Assembly (NCBI RefSeq): GCF_000025565.1
Contig: NC_014121.1
Span: forward strand, 5,250,582-5,314,581
DNA length: 64,000 bases
Reading direction: 5' to 3'
DNA from: Enterobacter cloacae subsp. cloacae ATCC 13047
Lineage (GTDB): Bacteria > Pseudomonadota > Gammaproteobacteria > Enterobacterales > Enterobacteriaceae
Part shown: piece by piece, positions 1 through 8,271 of the stretch
Layout of the letters: every line of letters starts with the position of its first letter
Position numbering within the stretch: position 1 is the first letter of the stretch
The notes under the pieces: generated by a model
What the model was told of the DNA's origin: nothing
Databases searched by the model: none
What the model saw: the letters and a program-made list of their open reading frames with translations, nothing else
Translations under genes and position numbers: made by a program

Positions 1-35
1 AACATCCCCCGCAAACAAGTATTGCAGAGATGCTT

Positions 36-51
36 TGTGATCGCTTTCACG
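36..51. promoter_or_regulatory. CRP-binding site of the glnA upstream (p1) promoter
   Basis: TGTGA and TCACG half-sites are separated by six bases, close to the CRP consensus. In E. coli a CRP site activates the sigma-70 promoter glnAp1 upstream of the NtrC sites, and the position here agrees. The assignment rests on motif and context. Confidence 0.65.
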
Positions 52-81
52 GAGCGTAAAAAGGGCACTTTAACGAAAATT

Positions 82-128
82 GCACCAATATGGTGCTCAG
101 TGTTCACACTGAAGCACTATACTGGTGC
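82..128. promoter_or_regulatory. Two strong NtrC (GlnG) enhancer sites of glnA
   Basis: Two near-palindromes of the GCAC-N7-GTGC type lie at 82-96 and 114-128, with centres 32 bp (about three helical turns) apart. This matches the paired high-affinity NtrC sites upstream of E. coli glnAp2. Phosphorylated NtrC oligomerises here and contacts sigma-54 polymerase by looping. A weaker GCACTATGGTGC site lies at 157-168, probably one of the low-affinity governor sites. Confidence 0.85.
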
Positions 129-201
129 AACATAACCATTGTGGTGCAGCACTTTTGCACTATGGTGCGCATGATAACGCCTTTTTGGGGTGTTTTAAAA
201 G

Positions 202-219
202 TTGGCACAGATTTCGCTT
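202..219 (+). promoter_or_regulatory. Sigma-54 promoter glnAp2
   Basis: TTGGCAC followed by TCGCT places the invariant GG (204-205) and GC (216-217) twelve bases apart, as sigma-54 polymerase requires. It lies downstream of the NtrC enhancer sites and about 95 bases before the glnA start. This is the nitrogen-limitation promoter of the glnALG operon. Confidence 0.85.
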
Positions 220-315
220 TATAAAAATACGGCAAAAAGATGGCCTCATAGCCACCTTGATAGAAGTTGAAGACCTCGTTACCACGACGACAATGACCAA
301 TCTGGAGAGTTAAGT

Positions 316-1725
316 ATGTCCGCTGAACACGTTTTGACGATGCTGAACGAACATGAAGTGAAGTTTGTTGATCTGCGCTTCACCGATACTAAAGGTAAAG
401 AACAGCACGTCACTATTCCTGCTCATCAGGTAAACGCCGAATTCTTTGAAGAAGGCAAAATGTTTGACGGCTCCTCCATTGGTGGCTGGAAAGGCATTAA
501 CGAATCTGACATGGTTCTGATGCCAGACGCGACCACGGCGGTCATTGATCCGTTCTTCGAAGAGCCAACCCTGATCATCCGTTGCGATATCCTCGAGCCA
601 GGCACGCTGCAGGGCTACGACCGTGACCCACGCTCCATCGCTAAACGTGCAGAAGAGTACCTGCGTTCTACCGGCATCGCAGACACCGTTCTGTTCGGGC
701 CAGAGCCAGAATTCTTCCTGTTCGATGACATTCGTTTCGGTGCCTCTATCTCTGGCTCCCACGTGGCTATCGACGACATCGAAGGTGCATGGAACTCCTC
801 CACCAAATACGAAGGTGGTAACAAAGGTCACCGTCCTGGCGTGAAAGGCGGTTACTTCCCGGTTCCTCCGGTCGATTCTTCACAGGACATCCGTTCCACC
901 ATGTGTCTGGTGATGGAAGAGATGGGCCTGGTAGTTGAAGCTCACCACCACGAAGTGGCGACTGCTGGTCAGAACGAAGTGGCAACCCGCTTCAATACCA
1001 TGACCAAAAAAGCGGACGAAATTCAGATCTACAAATACGTTGTGCACAACGTTGCACACCGTTTCGGTAAAACCGCGACCTTCATGCCAAAACCAATGTT
1101 TGGCGACAACGGTTCCGGTATGCACTGCCACATGTCCCTGTCCAAGAACGGTACCAACCTGTTCTCTGGTGACAAATATGCAGGTCTGTCTGAGCAGGCG
1201 CTGTACTACATTGGCGGCGTAATCAAACACGCTAAAGCGATCAACGCCCTGGCGAACCCAACCACCAACTCTTACAAGCGTCTGGTCCCAGGCTACGAAG
1301 CACCTGTTATGCTGGCTTACTCAGCGCGTAACCGTTCTGCTTCTATCCGTATCCCGGTGGTGGCTTCTCCTAAAGCGCGTCGTATCGAAGTGCGCTTCCC
1401 GGATCCAGCAGCTAACCCATACCTGTGCTTCGCAGCACTGCTGATGGCCGGTCTGGACGGTATCAAGAACAAGATCCACCCAGGCGAAGCGATGGACAAA
1501 AACCTGTATGACCTGCCGCCAGAAGAAGCGAAAGAGATCCCACAGGTTGCAGGCTCTCTGGAAGAAGCCCTGCAGGCACTGGACGCTGACCGCGAGTTCC
1601 TGACTGCGGGTGGCGTGTTCACTGACGACGCTATCGATGCCTACATCGCCCTGCGTACTGAAGAGAACGACCGCGTGCGCATGACTCCGCATCCGGTTGA
1701 ATTCGAACTGTACTACAGCGTTTAA
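316..1725 (+). CDS. glnA: Glutamine synthetase, type I
   Basis: ATP-dependent ligation of ammonia to glutamate to form glutamine; the cytosolic dodecamer is the main entry point for nitrogen assimilation. The 469-residue length is that of the enterobacterial GSI-beta family. Visible motifs are MFDGSS (49-54), the metal-binding GPEPEFF (128-134), [10 protein letters not shown] near 264-273 for ATP and glutamate, and NLYDLPPE, whose tyrosine (398 counting Met) is the adenylylation site. That tyrosine implies control by the GlnE adenylyltransferase. It is the first gene of glnA-glnL-glnG, transcribed from the NtrC and sigma-54 controlled promoter just upstream. The start follows GGAGAG and gives the usual MSAEHVL N-terminus. 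Confidence 0.99.
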   Translation: MSAEHVLTMLNEHEVKFVDLRFTDTKGKEQHVTIPAHQVNAEFFEEGKMFDGSSIGGWKGINESDMVLMPDATTAVIDPFFEEPTLIIRCDILEPGTLQGYDRDPRSIAKRAEEYLRSTGIADTVLFGPEPEFFLFDDIRFGASISGSHVAIDDIEGAWNSSTKYEGGNKGHRPGVKGGYFPVPPVDSSQDIRSTMCLVMEEMGLVVEAHHHEVATAGQNEVATRFNTMTKKADEIQIYKYVVHNVAHRFGKTATFMPKPMFGDNGSGMHCHMSLSKNGTNLFSGDKYAGLSEQALYYIGGVIKHAKAINALANPTTNSYKRLVPGYEAPVMLAYSARNRSASIRIPVVASPKARRIEVRFPDPAANPYLCFAALLMAGLDGIKNKIHPGEAMDKNLYDLPPEEAKEIPQVAGSLEEALQALDADREFLTAGGVFTDDAIDAYIALRTEENDRVRMTPHPVEFELYYSV

Positions 1726-1821
1726 GTTACAACGGGTTTCGCGCCACCCTTCAGGCGCGGCCCCGAAAGCTTTTTTTTGTTGCCGTGGAAACTTTCAGCC
1801 CATCTCCGGATGGGCTTTTTT
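1726..1821 (+). ncRNA. glnZ: Probable GlnZ sRNA region in the glnA 3' UTR
   Basis: In Enterobacteriaceae the glnA mRNA releases an Hfq-binding sRNA, GlnZ, from its 3' UTR to tune carbon and nitrogen metabolism. This interval is the matching 3' UTR and ends in a strong intrinsic terminator with a U-run. The 5' processing site cannot be read from sequence and in E. coli may lie inside the coding end, so the left boundary is nominal. Assignment is by position and the terminator, not by a confirmed seed. Confidence 0.5.
1798..1821 (+). terminator. Intrinsic terminator after glnA
   Basis: GCCCATC and GATGGGC form a 7-bp stem with a TCCG loop, followed by seven T. It lies between glnA and the separate glnL promoter, so glnLG transcription from glnAp2 must read through it in part. 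Confidence 0.9.
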
Positions 1822-1871
1822 CTCCACCAACAACCTGATCTCACGCGCTTTTTACGACGAAAAAGCTATAC

Positions 1872-1888
1872 TGCACTAAATTAGTGCA
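1872..1888. promoter_or_regulatory. NtrC operator at the glnL promoter
   Basis: A perfect 8-1-8 palindrome, TGCACTAAATTAGTGCA, lies 22 bases before the glnL start. In E. coli NtrC represses the weak glnLp promoter through a single site in this position, limiting NtrB and NtrC levels. Confidence 0.85.
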
Positions 1889-1910
1889 ACCAACTCCAGG
1901 AGACTGCTGA

Positions 1911-2960
1911 ATGGCAACTGGCACGCTGCCCGATGCTGGGCAGATCCTCAATTCGTTAATTAACAGCATTTTGCTGGTCGACGACGAGCTGGCTGTTCAT
2001 TACGCCAACCCGGCGGCGCAGCAACTGCTCGCCCAAAGCGCACGCAAACTGTTTGGCACTCCGCTGCCAGAATTATTGAGCTATTTTTCGCTGAACATTG
2101 GCCTGATGCAGGAAAGTCTGCAGGCCGGTCAGGGGTTCACCGATAACGAAGTGACGCTGGTGATCGACGGGCGCTCGCATATTTTGTCGCTTACCGCGCA
2201 ACGTCTTCCTGAAGGGCTGATCCTGCTCGAAATGGCGCCGATGGACAATCAGCGCCGACTGAGCCAGGAGCAACTTCAGCATGCGCAGCAAATTGCTGCC
2301 CGCGATCTGGTGCGGGGCCTGGCGCATGAAATCAAAAACCCACTGGGCGGATTACGCGGGGCGGCGCAGCTGTTAACCAAAGCGCTGCCGGACCCTGCGC
2401 TGGCGGAGTATACCAACGTCATCATTGAGCAGGCCGATCGTCTGCGTAACCTGGTTGACCGCCTGCTCGGGCCGCAACAGCCGGGTATGCACGTCACCGA
2501 AAGCATTCATAAAGTGGCTGAACGGGTGGTGAAGCTCGTCTCAATGGAGCTGCCGGAGAACGTTACGCTGGTGCGTGATTATGACCCCAGCCTGCCGGAA
2601 CTGGCGCACGATCCGGACCAGATTGAGCAGGTCCTGCTGAATATTGTGCGTAATGCGCTGCAGGCTCTGGGACCGGAAGGCGGCGAAATCATTTTGCGTA
2701 CCCGTACCGCATTCCAGCTCACCTTGCATGGCGTGCGCTATCGGCTGGCGGCACGCATCGACGTTGAGGACAACGGGCCGGGGATCCCATCTCATCTGCA
2801 GGACACCCTGTTCTACCCGATGGTCAGCGGTCGCGAAGGCGGTACCGGGCTGGGATTATCCATTGCCCGCAGTTTGATCGATCAACACTCTGGAAAAATT
2901 GAATTTACCAGTTGGCCGGGACATACCGAGTTTTCGGTTTTCCTGCCGATTAAAAAATAA
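1911..2960 (+). CDS. glnL: Nitrogen sensor histidine kinase/phosphatase NtrB
   Basis: Bifunctional cytosolic kinase and phosphatase of NtrC, switched by PII (GlnB). An N-terminal PAS-like domain (about 1-115) is followed by the HisKA dimerisation helix with [12 protein letters not shown], where the phosphoacceptor is His139. The HATPase part shows the N box ([10 protein letters not shown]), the G1 box (DNGPGIP) and the G2 box ([11 protein letters not shown]). No transmembrane segment is seen, as expected of NtrB. Length is 349 residues, the family norm. It lies between glnA and glnG and has its own NtrC-repressed promoter. Confidence 0.98.
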   Translation: MATGTLPDAGQILNSLINSILLVDDELAVHYANPAAQQLLAQSARKLFGTPLPELLSYFSLNIGLMQESLQAGQGFTDNEVTLVIDGRSHILSLTAQRLPEGLILLEMAPMDNQRRLSQEQLQHAQQIAARDLVRGLAHEIKNPLGGLRGAAQLLTKALPDPALAEYTNVIIEQADRLRNLVDRLLGPQQPGMHVTESIHKVAERVVKLVSMELPENVTLVRDYDPSLPELAHDPDQIEQVLLNIVRNALQALGPEGGEIILRTRTAFQLTLHGVRYRLAARIDVEDNGPGIPSHLQDTLFYPMVSGREGGTGLGLSIARSLIDQHSGKIEFTSWPGHTEFSVFLPIKK

Positions 2961-2971
2961 AGGTGACGTTT

Positions 2972-4384
2972 ATGCAACGAGGGATAGTCTGGGTAGTCGA
3001 TGACGATAGCTCCATCCGTTGGGTGCTTGAACGCGCGCTCACAGGGGCGGGATTAAGCTGCACGACGTTTGAGAGCGGCAGCGAAGTGCTCGACGCACTC
3101 ACCACCAAAACGCCGGATGTTCTGCTGTCGGATATTCGTATGCCGGGTATGGACGGGCTGGCGCTTTTAAAGCAGATCAAACAACGCCACCCTATGCTTC
3201 CGGTCATCATAATGACGGCACACTCCGATCTGGATGCCGCCGTTAGCGCCTATCAGCAAGGGGCATTCGACTACCTGCCCAAGCCATTTGATATCGACGA
3301 AGCGGTCGCGCTGGTTGAGCGCGCCATTAGCCATTACCAGGAGCAGCAACAGCCCCGTAATGCGCCCGATTTCGGCCCTACCACGGACATCATTGGCGAA
3401 GCACCGGCGATGCAGGATGTGTTTCGCATTATTGGCCGTCTGTCGCGTTCGTCCATCAGCGTATTGATTAATGGCGAATCGGGCACCGGTAAAGAGCTGG
3501 TCGCGCACGCCTTACATCGCCATAGCCCGCGGGCAAAAGCGCCGTTTATCGCCCTGAATATGGCGGCTATCCCGAAAGATTTGATTGAATCCGAACTGTT
3601 CGGCCATGAAAAAGGCGCCTTTACCGGGGCAAATACCATTCGTCAGGGCCGCTTCGAACAGGCTGACGGGGGGACATTATTCCTGGATGAAATTGGCGAT
3701 ATGCCGCTGGATGTTCAGACCCGTCTTCTGCGCGTGCTGGCCGACGGACAGTTTTATCGCGTGGGCGGGTATGCGCCGGTGAAAGTGGATGTACGCATTA
3801 TTGCCGCGACACACCAGAACCTGGAGCAACGCGTGCAGGAGGGAAAATTCCGTGAGGATTTATTCCATCGCCTGAACGTCATCCGCGTCCATCTGCCGCC
3901 GCTACGTGAACGTCGCGAAGATATCCCTCGCCTGGCGCGTCACTTCCTGCAGGTCGCCGCGCGTGAACTGGGTGTCGAAGCCAAACAGCTTCACCCGGAA
4001 ACCGATGCCGCCCTCACCCGCCTGGCCTGGCCGGGTAACGTGCGTCAACTGGAAAATACCTGTCGCTGGCTCACCGTCATGGCCGCCGGACAGGAGGTCT
4101 TGATTCAGGATCTGCCGGCCGAGCTGTTTGAAGCAACTGCCCCTGAAAGCAGTACGGGCCATGCGCTGCCGGACAGCTGGGCGACGCTGCTGGCGCAGTG
4201 GGCCGATCGCGCGCTGCGTTCCGGTCATCAAAATTTGCTCTCTGAGGCGCAGCCGGAGATGGAACGCACGCTGTTAACCACCGCGCTTCGTCATACGCAG
4301 GGCCATAAACAGGAAGCAGCCCGCCTGCTGGGATGGGGACGTAATACCCTGACGCGTAAGCTTAAAGAGCTTGGAATGGAGTAA
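2972..4384 (+). CDS. glnG: Nitrogen response regulator NtrC
   Basis: Sigma-54-dependent activator of nitrogen-limitation genes. The receiver domain carries phosphoacceptor Asp54 (LLSDIRMPGMDG). The central AAA+ domain has Walker A GESGTGKE, the sigma-54 contact loop GAFTGA and Walker B LFLDEIGDM. A Fis-type helix-turn-helix lies at the extreme C-terminus (EAARLLGWGRNTLTRKL). The start chosen is the ATG at 2972, behind AGGTGA with good spacing, which gives the known MQRGIVWVVDDD N-terminus. A GTG nine bases upstream lies inside the ribosome-binding site and is unlikely to be used. At 470 residues it is about one residue longer than the E. coli protein. Confidence 0.98.
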   Translation: MQRGIVWVVDDDSSIRWVLERALTGAGLSCTTFESGSEVLDALTTKTPDVLLSDIRMPGMDGLALLKQIKQRHPMLPVIIMTAHSDLDAAVSAYQQGAFDYLPKPFDIDEAVALVERAISHYQEQQQPRNAPDFGPTTDIIGEAPAMQDVFRIIGRLSRSSISVLINGESGTGKELVAHALHRHSPRAKAPFIALNMAAIPKDLIESELFGHEKGAFTGANTIRQGRFEQADGGTLFLDEIGDMPLDVQTRLLRVLADGQFYRVGGYAPVKVDVRIIAATHQNLEQRVQEGKFREDLFHRLNVIRVHLPPLRERREDIPRLARHFLQVAARELGVEAKQLHPETDAALTRLAWPGNVRQLENTCRWLTVMAAGQEVLIQDLPAELFEATAPESSTGHALPDSWATLLAQWADRALRSGHQNLLSEAQPEMERTLLTTALRHTQGHKQEAARLLGWGRNTLTRKLKELGME

Positions 4385-4494
4385 TCTTCACCGCTGTGTA
4401 AAGATTACTAATTGAGCGCAAATTGCCGTTATTTTGCGCTTTACTGTGTCGATGAGTTTTGTATGATCGTGCCCGGAAATTGGGGGTGAACATC

Positions 4495-4605
4495 ATGCTG
4501 GAAACATTAGTACATATGCTCTCTAGCGGAGCCGCAGAAAGCCACACGCCGCAAACCGCAGTTGCTGCAGTGTTGTGTGCGGCGCTGGTTGGTCTGTTTA
4601 GCTAG
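4495..4605 (+). CDS. yshB: Small membrane protein YshB
   Basis: A 36-codon ORF matches the E. coli small protein YshB in length and sequence: it begins MLETLVHMLSSG, has the central SHTPQTAVAAVL and ends GLFS. The C-terminal half is a hydrophobic stretch. A GGGGTGA ribosome-binding site precedes the ATG. It lies between glnG and the convergent hemN, as in E. coli. YshB is reported as a small inner-membrane protein and its molecular role is not settled. It is shorter than most ORF cutoffs and easily missed. Confidence 0.88.
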   Translation: MLETLVHMLSSGAAESHTPQTAVAAVLCAALVGLFS

Positions 4606-4619
4606 CGGGTAAAAATGTA

Positions 4620-4654
4620 AAAGCCGGGTGGCGGCTTCGCCTTACCCGGCCTAC
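4620..4654. repeat. REP element between yshB and hemN
   Basis: Imperfect palindrome GCCGGGTGGCG...CGCCTTACCCGGC, the REP consensus, placed between two converging transcripts. It may serve as a 3' mRNA stabiliser or terminator-like element for both. Confidence 0.85.
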
Positions 4655-4672
4655 GTTTCATGCTTTTGCGGC

Positions 4673-6046
4673 TTAAATCACCCGCGAGAACTGCTGCATA
4701 CGCGCTTTCTGCCGAAGGTAAGCGTCAAAGCACATGCAGATATTACGAATCAATAAACGTCCTTTCGGCGTGACCTCAATCGCATTCTCCGACACATCCA
4801 CCAGCCCGTCCTTCGCAAGCGGTGCCAGCAGCTTCAGGTCTTCTGCAAAATAATCGCTAAAGTGCAGATCCCACTGCGACTCAACGTCGCTGAAATCGAG
4901 ACGGAAGTTGCAGATAAGCGCCTTAATCACATCACGACGAATGCAGTCGTCACGTGTTAACGCGATGCCGCGCCACAGCGCGTTGCCCTTTTCATCCACC
5001 TGCTGATAGTAGAGCTTCAACTCTTTCTGGTTTTGCGCGTAGCAATCGCCAATCATGCTGATGGCGGAAACGCCCATCCCCAGCAAATCGGTATCGCCCT
5101 GGGTGGTATAGCCCTGGAAATTACGGTGCAGTACCCCTTCGCGCTGAGCAACAGCCAGCTCGTCATCCGGACGGGCAAAGTGATCCATACCGATAAACTG
5201 ATATCCGGTCTCGGTCAGCGAGGTAATGGTTTCCTGGAGAATATCCAGTTTCTGTTGAGCAGAAGGCAGATCGGCATCTTTGATTTTGCGCTGCGCGGCA
5301 AAGAGCGTCGGCAGATGCGCATAGTTAAACACGCTCAGGCGGTCCGGGTTAAGTTCAGCCACGCGTTTCAGCGTAAAAGCAAAGCTCTCCGGCGTCTGCT
5401 TTGGCAGGCCGTAAATCAGATCGATATTGGTTGAGGTGAAACCAATTTCACGCGCATGGTTGAGTAAGGCAAAGATAAATTCTTCGTCCTGCTCGCGGTT
5501 CACCAGACGCTGGACCTCTTTATTGAAGTCCTGAACGCCCATACTCAGGCGATTGAAGCCTTCGGCACGTAAATGATCCAGCACATCCAGCTCAATTTCA
5601 CGCGGATCGACCTCGATCGAGATTTCGGCGTCGTCATTAAAATGGAAATTGCTGCGAAGAAGCGCCATCAAACGGCTGATCTGCGCTTTATTCAGATAGG
5701 TTGGCGTACCGCCGCCCCAGTGAAGCTGGCTGACATGACGGCCAGTAAACAACGGCGCGCGATGCAAAATTTCCTGCTCCAGCGCATCCAGATACTGATC
5801 GGCTTTATGCTGCTGACGGGTGACAATTTTATTGCAGCCGCAGAAATAGCAGAGCTTATGGCAGAACGGAATATGGACGTAGAGCGACAGCGGGCGTTCT
5901 GGATAGCGCGCGACGGCCTGCTGAAAATCACCCTCACCGAAGGCATCGGAGAACTCCAGCGCGGTGGGGTATGAGGTGTAACGCGGCCCGGAATAGTTAT
6001 ATTTCTGGATCAGGGCCAAATCCCAGTCGATAGATGGTACAGACAT
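4673..6046 (-). CDS. hemN: Oxygen-independent coproporphyrinogen III oxidase (radical SAM)
   Basis: Converts coproporphyrinogen III to protoporphyrinogen IX without oxygen, in anaerobic heme synthesis. The radical SAM cluster motif CxxxCxxC is present (Cys62, Cys66, Cys69 in HIPFCHKLCYFCGC), followed by the GGGTPTYL SAM-binding segment. The chosen ATG has an AAGGAG ribosome-binding site and gives MSVPSIDWDLALIQKYNYSGPRYTSYPT, matching E. coli HemN at 457 residues. The open frame runs 28 codons further upstream without a good site. It lies two bases downstream of a small ORF that follows yihI, so the three genes look co-transcribed. Confidence 0.98.
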   Translation of the reverse strand: MSVPSIDWDLALIQKYNYSGPRYTSYPTALEFSDAFGEGDFQQAVARYPERPLSLYVHIPFCHKLCYFCGCNKIVTRQQHKADQYLDALEQEILHRAPLFTGRHVSQLHWGGGTPTYLNKAQISRLMALLRSNFHFNDDAEISIEVDPREIELDVLDHLRAEGFNRLSMGVQDFNKEVQRLVNREQDEEFIFALLNHAREIGFTSTNIDLIYGLPKQTPESFAFTLKRVAELNPDRLSVFNYAHLPTLFAAQRKIKDADLPSAQQKLDILQETITSLTETGYQFIGMDHFARPDDELAVAQREGVLHRNFQGYTTQGDTDLLGMGVSAISMIGDCYAQNQKELKLYYQQVDEKGNALWRGIALTRDDCIRRDVIKALICNFRLDFSDVESQWDLHFSDYFAEDLKLLAPLAKDGLVDVSENAIEVTPKGRLLIRNICMCFDAYLRQKARMQQFSRVI

Positions 6047-6048
6047 GC

Positions 6049-6231
6049 TCACTCCTTCCGTTGGTGTCGCGTTCGTATACGGCGGCCCGTTCTGGCCCCA
6101 TTGCGGACCATCATTCGGGTGCGCAGCCACTTCTGTCGCCGCGACAACCGCCGTAGTTTAACGAATAACCACACCAGATAACATATAACCGGAAGGGTTA
6201 TAAGCAGGACTATCGTTCCTGCCGGGTGCAA
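6049..6231 (-). CDS. Candidate small single-span membrane protein between yihI and hemN
   Basis: I do not recognise this gene. A TTG-initiated 60-codon ORF begins three bases after the yihI stop and ends two bases before the hemN ATG, so it fills the intercistronic space exactly. A GGTGG sequence in the last yihI codons could act as a ribosome-binding site about 12 bases upstream. The predicted product has one hydrophobic span (about residues 5-23: GTIVLLITLPVICYLVWLF) followed by a very basic tail rich in Arg and Lys, giving an N-out C-in topology. The hemN ribosome-binding site lies inside its last codons, which suggests translational coupling. It could instead be a chance ORF in a leader. 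Confidence 0.45.
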   Translation of the reverse strand: MHPAGTIVLLITLPVICYLVWLFVKLRRLSRRQKWLRTRMMVRNGARTGRRIRTRHQRKE

Positions 6232-6234
6232 ATG

Positions 6235-6750
6235 TTAGTTTCCACCCTTCAGAAGACGCATCATATCTTCCTGCTTTTCGTCTTCTTCTTCATCTTCGTC
6301 ATCGTCGTATGACAGGCCCAGCTTCTGCATCAGTTCGTCGATGCGATCCAGTTTGGCATCCACCCAGGACTGCTCTTCAGCGGTCAGGGTTTCACCCTCT
6401 TCAAGACGTTCCAGCAGCGCGTCCAGGCGCTCATCGTTCTCCAGCAAATCCAGCTCAGCCTGCGGTGAAAGCATAGGTTTCTCGCTCTTTGGTTTGTGCT
6501 GCTTAGTGACCGGGGTGTCTGTCACGCCCAGTGGAATGGGAGTTTTACTGCCGATACGTGGATCTTTCTGCGGCTTATTTTTAGCAGAAGCGCCAGATGC
6601 ACCGCCACCGTTTGCACGGCTACCCGCAGCATGACCGCGATGTTTTTTTTCGCGTTTGCGATCGCGCGCTTCCTGGTTCAGTTCTTCGCGCGTTTTGCGG
6701 CGTGCTTTGGCAGGGCGTTTCGCGCCCGCTGCGGAGGTCGGTTTTTTCAT
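6235..6750 (-). CDS. yihI: Der GTPase-activating protein YihI
   Basis: Stimulates the GTPase activity of Der (EngA), a ribosome assembly factor, and so modulates 50S maturation. The 171-residue product has a very basic, low-complexity N-terminal half ([29 protein letters not shown]) and an acidic C-terminal region ending in a run of Asp and Glu, as in E. coli YihI (169 residues). It lies just downstream of csrC on the same strand and upstream of hemN. Confidence 0.96.
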   Translation of the reverse strand: MKKPTSAAGAKRPAKARRKTREELNQEARDRKREKKHRGHAAGSRANGGGASGASAKNKPQKDPRIGSKTPIPLGVTDTPVTKQHKPKSEKPMLSPQAELDLLENDERLDALLERLEEGETLTAEEQSWVDAKLDRIDELMQKLGLSYDDDEDEEEDEKQEDMMRLLKGGN

Positions 6751-6819
6751 GATGTTTTATCTTTAAGTCGTTTTCTTCAGTATAGAATTGCGGCGAAATC
6801 TAGCAGAAAGCAAGCAAAG

Positions 6820-7062
6820 AAAAAAGGCGACAGAGCAATCTGTCGCCTTTTTTCCTGACTCATAACCCTTAACGGGTCAGACATTCCGTGTTTGCCTACA
6901 ACAAACCCTGTTTATCCGTTGGCTGATACCGTCCGTGATACGGTTCCTTTTCCTGTTAAAACGCCTCCAGGCGCTGGTCATCCTGACAATCCTGCGTCTT
7001 CGCCTCCTGGCGCTCCTGACCCTTATCCCTAAGTCATTATCCTGTTGGCATCCCCGCCTTGA
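6820..7062 (-). ncRNA. csrC: CsrC sRNA, CsrA antagonist
   Basis: About 243 nt between yihI and engB, as in E. coli. The transcript contains about 14 GGA motifs, many in hairpin loops or as CAGGA, which sequester the translational regulator CsrA. The 3' third matches E. coli CsrC closely, including CCGTTAAGGGTTATGAGTC and the terminator stem AGGCGACAGA/TCTGTCGCCT followed by T6. The 5' end is placed by alignment to the E. coli start and could be off by a few bases. The 68-codon ORF antisense-free within it is not a gene. Confidence 0.93.
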
Positions 7063-7214
7063 CGCACACTTTACCTTGTTCATTTAAACTAACAAGCAAC
7101 GAAAGGGTACAAAAACGGATTTTCAGATAATCACTCAATATTAATCTTATGATTTAAAACAGTTTGTATTTTTTTACACCTGCGATTTCTCTGAAATTTC
7201 TCATAACATCTATA

Positions 7215-7233
7215 GCCGATGTCTCACATCGGC
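7215..7233 (+). promoter_or_regulatory. Hairpin in the engB leader region
   Basis: A perfect 8-bp stem, GCCGATGT/ACATCGGC, with a CTC loop lies about 95 bases before engB. No T-run follows. It may be a leader structure of the engB transcript or part of the divergent csrC/engB control region; its function is unknown. Confidence 0.4.
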
Positions 7234-7329
7234 CAGGGCTTAAGCCTACAGACCAGGTGCAATCAAAAAAGCCTTTTGCCTGCATTCAGGTATAATCCCC
7301 CGCAGATTACGATTTTTGGAGACGACCAC

Positions 7330-7959
7330 GTGACTACCTGGAACTACCAACAGACGCATTTTGTCACCAGTGCGCCCGATATTCGCCACCTGCCCTCTGA
7401 TACCGGCATCGAAGTGGCCTTTGCTGGCCGCTCGAATGCGGGGAAATCCAGCGCACTGAATACGCTGACCAATCAGAAGAACCTGGCGCGTACCTCAAAA
7501 ACACCTGGCCGTACCCAGCTGATTAACCTGTTTGAAGTGGCCGAAGGCAAACGCCTGGTCGATTTACCGGGGTACGGTTACGCGCAGGTACCGGAAGAGA
7601 TGAAGATCAAGTGGCAGCGCGCGCTGGGTGAATACCTGGAAAAGCGCATGTGCCTGAAAGGCCTGGTGGTGCTGATGGATATTCGCCACCCGCTGAAAGA
7701 CCTTGATCAGCAGATGATCGACTGGGCTGTGGCAAGCGATATTGCCGTTCTGGTGCTGCTGACAAAAGCGGATAAGCTGGCGAGCGGCGCGCGTAAAGCG
7801 CAGGTGAATATGGTTCGTGAAGCGGTACTGGCATTCAACGGTGATGTGCAGGTTGAGGCGTTCTCCTCGCTGAAAAAGCAGGGTGTGGATAAGCTGCGTC
7901 AGAAGCTCGACAGCTGGTTCAGCGAGCTGGAGCCCGCAACAGAAGCGGAAGAAGGGTAA
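7330..7959 (+). CDS. engB: Ribosome biogenesis GTPase EngB (YsxC/YihA)
   Basis: Essential small GTPase needed for 50S subunit assembly. G1 GRSNAGKS (33-40), G3 DLPG (79-82) and G4 TKAD (145-148) are present. The GTG at 7330, behind TGGAGA, is chosen because it yields [20 protein letters not shown], matching the E. coli protein (209 residues here). The frame is open 37 codons further upstream, but that part has no family similarity. It lies divergent from csrC and next to spf. Confidence 0.96.
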   Translation: MTTWNYQQTHFVTSAPDIRHLPSDTGIEVAFAGRSNAGKSSALNTLTNQKNLARTSKTPGRTQLINLFEVAEGKRLVDLPGYGYAQVPEEMKIKWQRALGEYLEKRMCLKGLVVLMDIRHPLKDLDQQMIDWAVASDIAVLVLLTKADKLASGARKAQVNMVREAVLAFNGDVQVEAFSSLKKQGVDKLRQKLDSWFSELEPATEAEEG

Positions 7960-7965
7960 TACCGG

Positions 7966-7991
7966 GCGCGGCCATGGCCGCGCTTTTTTTT
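7966..7991 (+). terminator. Intrinsic terminator after engB
   Basis: Perfect 8-bp stem GCGCGGCC/GGCCGCGC with an AT spacer, followed by eight T, six bases after the engB stop. Confidence 0.93.
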
Positions 7992-8014
7992 GTCCGAAAT
8001 TTCCTTTGCCGCAA

Positions 8015-8123
8015 TAAAAAACGCCCCAGTCATTACTGACTGGGGCGGCTAAAATATTCAGCCAAATCCGATTACGTGAAGTAAAAGGTCTGAAAGATAG
8101 AACATCTTACCTCTGTACCCTAC
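8015..8123 (-). ncRNA. spf: Spot 42 sRNA
   Basis: The 109-nt sRNA matches E. coli Spot 42: 5' GTAGGGTACAGAGGTAAGAT, then the ACTTCACGTAATCGGATTTGG region, then the terminator GCCCCAGTCA/TGACTGGGGC with a U-run. It lies between engB and polA as in E. coli. Spot 42 is an Hfq-dependent regulator made when glucose is present (repressed by CRP-cAMP), and it blocks galK and many secondary-carbon genes. Confidence 0.97.
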
Positions 8124-8271
8124 GCCGCTAACTCTACCCCTTTTTTTGCTGCAGAAAAAGCACTTTTTGTAGTTTTTTTTCATTCTTTACATAGGGAATT
8201 CTAATGATCGTCACAAAACGCACGTCGTTATGTTGCTAACTTACATAAAAAGCGCGTTATTCGCCGAACCA

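Noticed and set aside
125..313. 62-codon ORF ahead of glnA
   Set aside because: It overlaps NtrC sites and the sigma-54 promoter, and begins upstream of the transcription start, so it would not be on the glnAp2 mRNA.
6877..7083. 68-codon minus-strand ORF
   Set aside because: It lies inside csrC, whose repeated GGA motifs and terminator explain the sequence better than a basic, Arg-rich protein.
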